From M3007 sp031398055 (lineage in GTDB: Bacteria; Bacteroidota; Bacteroidia; Chitinophagales; Saprospiraceae), in assembly GCA_031398055.1 (NCBI GenBank), contig JANNMS010000277.1:1-27556 (forward strand): a stretch of 27,556 bases of DNA, written 5' to 3'. The first letter of the stretch is position 1. The number at the start of each line of letters is the position of its first letter. The position numbers and the translations under genes are program-made. The notes beneath the pieces were generated by a model, which made no database searches, had not been told where the DNA came from, and worked only from the letters and a program-made list of their open reading frames with translations. Shown piece by piece: positions 14,703-21,097 of this stretch.

Positions 14703-15257
14703 ATGAAAAATTTTTGGACAATTCTGATTTGGTTGGGTTTTTCCAACTTTGTTTTTTCCCAAAATCACGCCGCCGACAGCCTCGTTTTTCCCCAAAGTTG
14801 GGCGGGCAATTGGGCAGGCGAATTGCAAATTTTCAACAGTCGCGAACTTGCCCAAAAAATACCGATGTTCTTGGAAATCAACAAGATAGACACTTCCACG
14901 ACCGGCAGATTTACGTGGGGAATGGTTTACGTTTCGAAAGAAAAAGACTGGCGACCCTACGAATTGGTGCCGGTAAAACCGGAAATTGGCCTCTGGAAAA
15001 TCGACGAAAAAAACTCCATCGCGATGGAAAGTTATCTTTTTCAAAACAAGTTTTTGTGCTGGTTCGAGGTCGGGGGCTCGCGGATTTTATGCACTTATGA
15101 ATTGACCGCGCCGGACACGATGGTTTTTGAAGTGATGGCTGGAAATGTAGAACCTGCGAGCACGACGGGCAACACAAAACAAGACGAAGAAGAAATTCCA
15201 GCGGTGAAAACATACCCGTTTTCGGGTTTTCAGCGGGCGGTTTTGAAGAAAAATTAG
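14703..15257 (+). CDS. Exported protein of unknown function
   Basis: 184 residues with a signal peptide (MKNFWTILIWLGFSNFVFSQ, cut after FSQ). The mature part has short beta-rich segments: WAGNWAGELQIFN at its start, then MFLEINKI, GRFTWGMVYVS, GLWKIDEKNSIAMES and MVFEVMAG. This recalls small lipocalin-like domains in which GxWxGxL opens the barrel. I cannot name the family. A loop rich in Glu, Thr and Ser follows near residues 150-168. It lies divergently next to the PlsC-type gene and ends six bases before a palindromic element. Confidence 0.72.
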   Translation: MKNFWTILIWLGFSNFVFSQNHAADSLVFPQSWAGNWAGELQIFNSRELAQKIPMFLEINKIDTSTTGRFTWGMVYVSKEKDWRPYELVPVKPEIGLWKIDEKNSIAMESYLFQNKFLCWFEVGGSRILCTYELTAPDTMVFEVMAGNVEPASTTGNTKQDEEEIPAVKTYPFSGFQRAVLKKN

Positions 15258-15262
15258 GTGTC

Positions 15263-15374
15263 AATTGGAACACGGATTAAACGGATTAGACAGATTTTCA
15301 CGGATTTAATTTTGGAGAGAATTGTAATTTCAAAAAACAAGTCCGTGAGAATCCGTTTAATCCGTGTTCCAATT
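15263..15374. repeat. Palindromic element of the GCGGATT/CACGGATT family
   Basis: Perfect 25-bp arms at 15263-15287 and 15350-15374. Beyond the arms, TTCACGGATTT on the left faces GTCCGTGAGAATCC on the right, offset by a ten-base extra segment in the left arm. It shares its building blocks with 8714-8836. It fills the space between the convergent exported protein and glycosyltransferase genes. Confidence 0.85.
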
Positions 15375-15386
15375 ATTACCCAGTTT

Positions 15387-16160
15387 TCAATATTTTTCCT
15401 TGCCCAATTTTTGCAAAAAATGCACCCCCGCCCGCCCCAAAATCCACCCGTGCGCTGCCAAAGTTTTCAGCAAACCAAAATGTTTTCGCATCACCGAAAA
15501 ACGGTCTTTCAAAGATTGGCGGTGGCGTTTTTTGGACATTCCGCCCATCAAATAATCGGTCAAAATGGCATTGGCAGGTGTGTTTTTTCTGCTTTTTTTT
15601 AAAATTTCGATGCACCAATCGTAATCGGCGCAAAGATTTTTGGGTAAATATTCAGGTGAAATCGCGCGGCGCGGCACGAAAGATTGGTGCACGACGAGCA
15701 TCCCGCCGAGGTAATCTTGCCAGCGAAGTTGAGCCGGGATTTTTCGCGTCGAAAGTTCGGACATCGTTCCGGCGGGGCGGCGGTTTTCATCCACGAGCAT
15801 CGTTTCGCCAAAAAAAACATCGGTTTCGCGCTCCATTTTTTCGGCCAATTTTTCCACCGTTTTTGGGTCGTGCAGGTGGTCGCCAGCATTCAAAAACCAG
15901 ACAAAATCGCCCGTCGCCAGCCGCAAACCTTTGTTCATGGCATCGTAAAGGCCAGCGTCGCGCTCGGAAATCCAGCGGAGATTGGGCATTTCGGCGGCAT
16001 ATTTTTTTACCAAATCCAAAGTTCCGTCCGACGATGCACCGTCAATAATCAGGTATTCGATGTGTGGATAAGTTTGATTTTTGACACTTTCCATCGTGCC
16101 TTCCAGCAATTTTTCGCCATTGAAAACGACGGTGATTATTGAAAAAATAGGTAGTTTCAT
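15387..16160 (-). CDS. Glycosyltransferase family 2
   Basis: A 257-residue GT-A fold glycosyltransferase. The nucleotide-sugar-binding N-terminus reads FSIITVVFNGEKLLEGTMES, with the loop IIDGASSDGT, then SERDAGLYDAMNKGLRLATG and the metal-binding region FLNAGDHL. LCADYDWCIEIL lies in the acceptor half. Such enzymes build surface polysaccharide or glycolipid; the sugar and acceptor cannot be told. No membrane segment is evident, so it is probably cytoplasmic at the membrane face. A TACTTTTG box ends five bases before the ATG, suggesting a leaderless or very short-leader mRNA. No other cell-surface sugar genes are adjacent. Confidence 0.92.
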   Translation of the reverse strand: MKLPIFSIITVVFNGEKLLEGTMESVKNQTYPHIEYLIIDGASSDGTLDLVKKYAAEMPNLRWISERDAGLYDAMNKGLRLATGDFVWFLNAGDHLHDPKTVEKLAEKMERETDVFFGETMLVDENRRPAGTMSELSTRKIPAQLRWQDYLGGMLVVHQSFVPRRAISPEYLPKNLCADYDWCIEILKKSRKNTPANAILTDYLMGGMSKKRHRQSLKDRFSVMRKHFGLLKTLAAHGWILGRAGVHFLQKLGKEKY

Positions 16161-16165
16161 GGCAG

Positions 16166-16173
16166 CAAAAGTA
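16166..16173 (-). promoter_or_regulatory. -7 box of the glycosyltransferase gene
   Basis: On the minus strand TACTTTTG, an exact TAnnTTTG match, five bases before the ATG at 16160. No convincing -33 box at standard spacing. Confidence 0.4.
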
Positions 16174-16182
16174 ATTTTCCAT

Positions 16183-16190
16183 TACCTTTG
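16183..16190 (+). promoter_or_regulatory. -7 box of the second T9SS gene
   Basis: TACCTTTG, an exact TAnnTTTG match, with about 45 bases from the expected start of transcription to the ATG at 16242. It lies nine bases from the opposite-facing box, so the two promoters would compete for polymerase. Confidence 0.45.
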
Positions 16191-16241
16191 AAACCTAAAA
16201 TTTCCTGAAAAAACCATCACCTTAAATCTTCAAATTCGACG

Positions 16242-17372
16242 ATGAAGCACATGCTACTTGCCCTTTTCTCCACTTTTTACATGACCGTTTTTTCCCAAAT
16301 CACGGTGACGAACGCCACTTTTCCGGCGGTCGGCGATACTTTGAAATTTGCCCGCGACGGCAACACGGCAATTTCAAATGCCATCACGGCACCAGGCGGG
16401 CCTCAAAATTGGGATTTTTCCGGTCTCCAATTTGAATCGCAATTTTCCACCATTTATCAACCGGCCTCGGCGGGTTCGCAAGTGGCACTTTTTCCGGGCG
16501 CGGGTTTGGTTTCGATTGGGCAGCAGGGCGAGACTTTTTACAAAAAATCCAGCACAAAATTTGAAAGTTTGGGCTACGCCGGTGCCGACCCGGCCAATTT
16601 GGGCTTGAATGTCACCGCGAAATTTTCGCCGCCCGTCGTGCTGCGTCGTTCGCCGATGAATTTTTTTGATGTCAATCAGATAGAAACCAATTTGGTCATC
16701 CCTTTTAAAGCAGCGGATTTGCCGGACAGCCTGTTTTCGGGTTTTCCCGGCGCGAATGCGATTGATAGTGTTCGTTTTCGAATCAATTATCTACGTTTGG
16801 ACGTGGTGGATGGTTTTGGAAATTTGAAAATCCCAGGCGCAAATTTCGATGTGCTCCGCGAAAAAAGGACGGAATACACTACCACGCATTTGGATGTGAA
16901 AGTGCCGCTTTTTGGCTGGCAAACTTTGGGCGATAATTTGTTCAATTTTTTGGGGACGGACACGACCGTGACCCACCGTTTTGTGAATGACAAAGAAAAG
17001 GAAGACATCGCTGTTTTGAATTTGAGCAACGATGGCTCGGGACTGAATTCCGTCGTTTTTAAAGATATGCTTGCCACTTCGGCGAACCACGAAATTGACG
17101 ACGCGCCGGGCAAAGCCAACATCCAAGCCTACCCAAATCCGGCGGTCGAAACCGTCAGTTTTTATTGTAAAAACTTGAACCACAACGAATACACGCTGAA
17201 AATTTTCAACATCGTTGGCAAAACCGTCTGGAAAAATGTGGAATGGATGTCGGGCGACCGCGTGATTTCGCTCGATTTGGAAAACTTCAAAAAAGGGCCG
17301 TACCTCTATTCTTTGACCGACCGGGAGGGGAAAATTGTGGCGACAAAGCGGCTGGTAATTCTAAAACCGTGA
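16242..17372 (+). CDS. Secreted protein with T9SS C-terminal sorting domain
   Basis: A 376-residue exported protein: signal peptide at residues 1-19 (ending FSQ), a body of about 270 residues with no motif I can name, and a C-terminal type A Por secretion sorting domain of about 75 residues (QAYPNPAVETVSFYCKN, then LKIFNIVGKTVW and KGPYLYSLTDREGK). The N-terminal region contains NWDFSGLQFESQFS and many short strands, suggesting an all-beta fold. Secretion through T9SS is inferred from the domain. It is the only gene of its transcript and ends directly at a 32-bp-arm palindrome. Confidence 0.88.
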   Translation: MKHMLLALFSTFYMTVFSQITVTNATFPAVGDTLKFARDGNTAISNAITAPGGPQNWDFSGLQFESQFSTIYQPASAGSQVALFPGAGLVSIGQQGETFYKKSSTKFESLGYAGADPANLGLNVTAKFSPPVVLRRSPMNFFDVNQIETNLVIPFKAADLPDSLFSGFPGANAIDSVRFRINYLRLDVVDGFGNLKIPGANFDVLREKRTEYTTTHLDVKVPLFGWQTLGDNLFNFLGTDTTVTHRFVNDKEKEDIAVLNLSNDGSGLNSVVFKDMLATSANHEIDDAPGKANIQAYPNPAVETVSFYCKNLNHNEYTLKIFNIVGKTVWKNVEWMSGDRVISLDLENFKKGPYLYSLTDREGKIVATKRLVILKP

Positions 17373-17456
17373 ATTGGTTATTGGGGAATTGGTTACTGGG
17401 AAACTGTTTATTTGGCAAACCCCTGTTTCCCAGAAACCAATTCCCCAATAACCAAT
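17373..17456. repeat. 32-bp-arm palindrome filling the gap between two stop codons
   Basis: Arms 17373-17404 and 17425-17456 pair at 31 of 32 positions. The core ATTGGTTATTGGGGAATTGG begins directly after the TGA of the T9SS gene. The other end touches the TGA of the convergent DUF1573 gene. It may serve as terminator for both. Related sequence (ACTGGTTATTGG and CCAATTTCCCAGTTTCCC) occurs near 17998-18131. Confidence 0.85.
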
Positions 17457-17947
17457 CACTTTTTCTTGACAAATCCATGCAGCACCACTTCCGTTTCCTG
17501 CGGCCAAGAATTTGAGGTGACGGTGATGGTTTTTTTCTGAAATTCGGTGCGGTCGGCGGTGTTGAATTTTGCCAAAATTTCGCCCGTGCCGCCCGGTGGA
17601 ATTGGTTCTTTTGGCCACGTCGGGACGGTGCAACCGCAGGATGCCCGCGCATTTGAAATCAAAAGTGGTACTGTGCCCGTGTTTTTAAATTTATATGCGT
17701 GTTGCACGACCTCGCCTTCTTTTACCTCTCCGAATTCAAATTCGGATGCCTCAAAAACAATCCTCGCCATCTTATTTGTATCCAACGGTTGGTCGGCAGA
17801 AATTGGGTTTCGCACGACTTCCGCGTTGCCGCCCGGAATCGGTGTTCGGATTTCCTGCACGGAATCGCTGCCACCGGAATCATTTTTGCAGGCATTCAAA
17901 ATTAGAAAAAGGGCAATGCCCAAAACACTTAATCTCCTGATTTTCAT
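17456..17947 (-). CDS. DUF1573 lipoprotein
   Basis: A 163-residue probable lipoprotein: the signal sequence ends in LILNAC, a good lipobox with Cys at residue 20. A Ser/Gly/Asp-rich linker follows, then the DUF1573 domain at about 65-160. Visible there are FEFGEVKEGEVVQHAYKFKN, TGTVPLLISNARASCGCTVP with the paired CGC, PIPPGGTGEILAKF and KKTITVTSNSWPQET. This Ig-like fold resembles ASH/MSP domains and is common in exported Bacteroidota proteins; its function is not established. A TACCTTTG box at 17979-17986 gives a leader of about 26 bases. Confidence 0.93.
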   Translation of the reverse strand: MKIRRLSVLGIALFLILNACKNDSGGSDSVQEIRTPIPGGNAEVVRNPISADQPLDTNKMARIVFEASEFEFGEVKEGEVVQHAYKFKNTGTVPLLISNARASCGCTVPTWPKEPIPPGGTGEILAKFNTADRTEFQKKTITVTSNSWPQETEVVLHGFVKKK

Positions 17948-17978
17948 AAACTTAGATTTTTGTCTGAAAAATTTTCGA

Positions 17979-17986
17979 CAAAGGTA
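17979..17986 (-). promoter_or_regulatory. -7 box of the DUF1573 gene
   Basis: On the minus strand TACCTTTG, exact TAnnTTTG. No -33 box at normal spacing. Confidence 0.35.
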
Positions 17987-18137
17987 TAACCCGTTGACTG
18001 GTTATTGGTTGATTGACGGCGGGTGCAAAAAATCCAATTTTTGGTGAAATATTTGCTCCGTAAAATTGGAAATTGCTTTTGCGGCGATGCCTGAAAACCA
18101 ATTTCCCAGTTTCCCAATCACAAATCACCAACACCAA

Positions 18138-18698
18138 ATGCGACTTTTTTTACTCGGTTTCATGGGCAGTGGGAAAACCACTTTGGGCATTTCGCTAGCG
18201 GCGAAATTGCGGATGCCTTTTGTCGATTTGGACGCGCTGATCGAATCGCGCGAGGGCTGTAAAATTGGGCAAATTTTTACCGAAGTGGGCGAATCCGGTT
18301 TTCGGCTGATTGAACAACGACACTTGCACACTTTGAAAAGATATCGGCGCGCGGTGATTTCGACGGGCGGCGGGACGCCCTGTTTTTTGGACAATTTGGA
18401 ATGGATGCACCGTTTCGGCACGACCATTTTTTTGGAAACGCACCCTAAAATTTTGGAAAAAAGATTGATCGGAAAACGCTCGCACCGGCCCATTTTGAGC
18501 CGTTTTACCGAAGATGAATTTTTGGAAGGCATCACCGAGATGCTCGGCGAGCGAAAAAAATTTTATGAAAACGCGCAATTGATTTGCAAAATGACCGGCG
18601 ATTTTTCCACTGACCTGAATATTTTGGGCAAAGCCGTTTATGATTTTAGGACTTTGCAAATGGAAGTTCGTGCAGCTGTGGCAGCCGCGGCAGCTTGA
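18138..18698 (+). CDS. aroK: Shikimate kinase
   Basis: A 186-residue enzyme that phosphorylates shikimate with ATP, the fifth step of chorismate synthesis, in the cytoplasm. Walker A is GFMGSGKTT (7-15). D30 and D32 (VDLD) bind Mg and shikimate, R56 (GFR) and the GGG at 77-79 (ISTGGGTPCF) bind substrate, and the lid Arg lies in KRSHRPIL. The start at 18138 gives the standard MRLFLLGFMGSGKTT beginning; longer frames add sequence without family support. The C-terminus ends in an unusual Ala-rich tail (VRAAVAAAAA) past the usual last helix. It is convergent with mpl, with a single base between the two stops, so antisense read-through is likely. Confidence 0.95.
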   Translation: MRLFLLGFMGSGKTTLGISLAAKLRMPFVDLDALIESREGCKIGQIFTEVGESGFRLIEQRHLHTLKRYRRAVISTGGGTPCFLDNLEWMHRFGTTIFLETHPKILEKRLIGKRSHRPILSRFTEDEFLEGITEMLGERKKFYENAQLICKMTGDFSTDLNILGKAVYDFRTLQMEVRAAVAAAAA

Positions 18699-18699
18699 T

Positions 18700-20067
18700 T
18701 TATTTCAAAAATTTCTCCGCCACCGCTTCCAAATCCATCCCACCAAAAGTCCCCGACGACATCAGCAAAAGATTTTTTTCTCCTGAAAAATCCTTTTTCC
18801 GCAGCCGTTTTTCCAAGTCCTCGCGGTTGGTAAAAACTTCCACGTGCGGTTCGCCGAAGGCTGATTTTACTTCTTTTTTATCCAATTCCGGCAGTTTTTT
18901 CATCGCCAGAGTGTGCGGATCGTAAAAAACGATCGCGTGCTCGGCCTGCGCCATCGCGTTTTGATATTGTGGTAAAAAATCTTTGTTCAGGCTGCTGAAA
19001 GTATGCAATTCAAAAACGGCGGTCAAAGGCCGGTCGGTGTGCAGCGTTTTTACTGCGTCAATTGTTGCCCGAAGTTTCGAGGGCGCGTGGGCAAAATCTT
19101 GCCAAACCGAGCCGTGATCATTTTCCAAAATCGGTTGCAGCCGCCGCGCCGCGCCTTTAAAAAAGGCCAAATCAATCAGAAAATCTTCCAGTTTTATCCC
19201 CAATTCGCCGCAAACGATGGCCGCCGCGCGGGCATTCGACAAATTGTGCGTGCCAAAAGCATGCATTGGGACTTGCGGTTTTCCCCACAATTTCACGTAC
19301 ATCGTACCTTTAATAATGGTGTGCGGGATGGGTTCGTACGGTAAACTGAAAAAATTGGCGAACGCCTTCCGTTTTTCAATCAACTTTTGAATTTCGGCGT
19401 CCGGTTTGAACCAAATCAAAGTCCCTTCCGGCTCGATGGCCGAAATCAGTTGGTCAAATTGTTTGACATAATCCTCAAATTTTGGGTAAACATTCACGTG
19501 ATCCCACGCGATGCCCGTCAAAACGGCGATGTGCGGGCGATAAACCACCATTTTGGGGCGCGGATCGAGCGGCGAAACGGAATATTCGTCGCCCTCGATG
19601 ACCATAATTGGCGCGTCGGAAAGCCGCACCGTGTTTTCAAAACCTTCGACCGACGCACCGACGAGGTAGTCAAAATCCATTTTTTGCTTTTTCAAAACGT
19701 GCATAATCATCGCAACTGTCGTCGTTTTTCCATGACTTCCGGCGATGACGATGCGTTTTTTCTTTTTCGAATGTTCAAAAATGAACTCCGGGTACGACAT
19801 CACCGGCAGCCCCAAATTTTGAGCAGCAACCAGTTCGGGATTGTCCCGCCGGGCGTGCATCCCCAAAATGACCAAATCCAAATCCTCTGAAATTTTTTCA
19901 GGAAACCAGCCCAAATTTTCGGGCAGCAGCCCCGCATTTTCGAGGCGTTCGCGGGCGGGGTTGTAAATTTCGTCGTCCGAACCTGTGATTTTGTGGCCGG
20001 CAGCGCGAAGCGCGATCGCCAAATTGTGCATCACTGCACCTCCAATTGCAATTAAATGGATTTTCAT
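18700..20067 (-). CDS. mpl: UDP-N-acetylmuramate:murein peptide ligase (Mpl type)
   Basis: A 455-residue Mur-ligase-family enzyme. Mpl joins the recycled tripeptide L-Ala-gamma-D-Glu-meso-DAP to UDP-MurNAc using ATP, in peptidoglycan recycling. The N-terminal domain starts KIHLIAIGGAVMHNLAIAL, with the GSDDEIYNP loop distinguishing it from MurC. The ATP-binding P-loop is IAGSHGKTTT (108-117). VIEGDEYSVSPLDPRPK and AWDHVNVYP follow, then HNLSNARAA and WQDFAHAPSKLRATI at the start of the C-terminal domain. Some Bacteroidota homologues are annotated simply as peptidoglycan synthetases, so the exact substrate is less certain than the family. Confidence 0.93.
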   Translation of the reverse strand: MKIHLIAIGGAVMHNLAIALRAAGHKITGSDDEIYNPARERLENAGLLPENLGWFPEKISEDLDLVILGMHARRDNPELVAAQNLGLPVMSYPEFIFEHSKKKKRIVIAGSHGKTTTVAMIMHVLKKQKMDFDYLVGASVEGFENTVRLSDAPIMVIEGDEYSVSPLDPRPKMVVYRPHIAVLTGIAWDHVNVYPKFEDYVKQFDQLISAIEPEGTLIWFKPDAEIQKLIEKRKAFANFFSLPYEPIPHTIIKGTMYVKLWGKPQVPMHAFGTHNLSNARAAAIVCGELGIKLEDFLIDLAFFKGAARRLQPILENDHGSVWQDFAHAPSKLRATIDAVKTLHTDRPLTAVFELHTFSSLNKDFLPQYQNAMAQAEHAIVFYDPHTLAMKKLPELDKKEVKSAFGEPHVEVFTNREDLEKRLRKKDFSGEKNLLLMSSGTFGGMDLEAVAEKFLK

Positions 20068-20278
20068 AGCAAAGCGGTGTTCCGAATTTAATTTTGGGAG
20101 TAAAAAGAATTTAACTTAAAGTCGGTCAGAAATTTTGCCGAAGGTTGGGAGAGTCTATATTTTTGTGGCGAATTTAGCCCACCGTCGGAGATTTGGATAA
20201 TATTCAAAAACCTTTTTCCGTTTCTCGGCTTAAATAATTTGAATATCAGTTTCCAACTTCAATTTAAAAGAAATTTCA

Positions 20279-20380
20279 ATGAAGAATCTTAAAAGAATCG
20301 CCATTTTCGCCATCGCTGCCTTGTTAATTTTCGCTGCTGAATCTTGCCATCGCGGTTACGGTTGCCCAACCGACCTTTAA
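20279..20380 (+). CDS. Small exported peptide, 33 residues
   Basis: An open frame too short for usual gene callers. ATG at 20279 is followed by a Lys/Arg-containing start and a hydrophobic stretch (IAIFAIAALLIFAA), then SC and a short tail HRGYGCPTDL before TAA. The tail Cys pair and the AESC site resemble a lipoprotein signal whose mature part is only about 12 residues; similar short lipopeptide-like frames with GYGCP tails occur in Bacteroidota (recollection only). A near-match -7 sequence (TAATTTG) lies at 20235-20241 and a strong terminator lies 84 bp after the stop, so the unit is complete as a gene. Confidence 0.6.
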   Translation: MKNLKRIAIFAIAALLIFAAESCHRGYGCPTDL

Positions 20381-20456
20381 TTTTGAGTGGGAAATTGGGA
20401 TATTTTGAGTTTGAAATATTTCATTTTCGCGGCCAAAAATTCAGGTTTTGAGTTTT

Positions 20457-20492
20457 AAAAAAAACCGTCCACAACTCGGACGGTTTTTTTTT
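20457..20492 (+). terminator. Intrinsic terminator after the small peptide gene
   Basis: A-run, ACCGTCC, seven-base loop ACAACTC, GGACGGT and a run of nine T residues. The symmetrical A and T runs would also allow function on the minus strand. Confidence 0.85.
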
Positions 20493-20520
20493 GTTTTCAA
20501 TTGAACCAACCTAAACGAAC

Positions 20521-20886
20521 ATGCAAAATCCAACTTTTAAAAAAATGAACTGGAAAAATATCACCTCGATTTCTGACGTCGAAAACATCGTAAATGATTC
20601 GTTTTCAAAAACTTGCATGATTTTCAAGCACAGCACGCGCTGCGAAATCAGTGCCATCGCCAAGTATCGTTTGGAAAGTGATTGGGCAAATTTGGAACAG
20701 CCCACCGAGCCGTTTTTGCTCGATTTGATTGACCACCGCGATGTTTCAAATTTTATTTCTGAAAAATTTTCAGTGTTTCACGAATCCCCACAAGTACTTT
20801 TGTTGAAAAATGGCGAGTGTTTTTTTGACACCTCGCATTTGGACATTTCAGTGGATGAATTGAATGAAGTTTTTGAAAAAATTTAG
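20521..20886 (+). CDS. ytxJ: YtxJ-like monothiol protein (bacillithiol-linked bacilliredoxin family)
   Basis: A 121-residue thioredoxin-fold protein of the DUF2847/YtxJ family, proposed to remove bacillithiol from oxidised proteins. The motif MIFKHSTRCEISAIAKYRLE contains the family's KHSTRC with a single active-site Cys, followed by EPFLLDLIDHRDVSNFIS and the ESPQVLLLKNGECFFDTSH strand-loop. It implies that the organism makes bacillithiol or a similar thiol, by inference. Start codons at 20521 and 20545 are both possible. The gene follows a terminator directly and precedes an intergenic palindrome, so it appears to stand alone. Confidence 0.88.
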   Translation: MQNPTFKKMNWKNITSISDVENIVNDSFSKTCMIFKHSTRCEISAIAKYRLESDWANLEQPTEPFLLDLIDHRDVSNFISEKFSVFHESPQVLLLKNGECFFDTSHLDISVDELNEVFEKI

Positions 20887-20926
20887 ATAGTTCAGAAGCA
20901 ATCTGAGTTTTTCAAAATACCGGAAT

Positions 20927-21006
20927 GCCGTTGTTGGCGTCCTCGCCAACAACCAATTTTCCGAAAAATGTCAACGAAGTAGTTGTTGGCGAGGACGCCA
21001 ACAATG
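20927..21006. repeat. Nested palindrome of the GGCGAGGACGCC family
   Basis: Two arms (about 20927-20953 and 20981-21006) pair almost perfectly, and each arm is itself a hairpin (TTGTTGGCG-TCCT-CGCCAACAA). One arm is found again at 116-136 at the other end of the window. It lies between ytxJ and the hybrid regulator. Confidence 0.85.
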
Positions 21007-21097
21007 GTAAAAAACTCCACTTTTTTTAAGAATCTCTCCTCCTTTTTGCCTCCCGGCATCCTTTTTGAATTAGGTACTGAAACACGTTTCAAATCTC

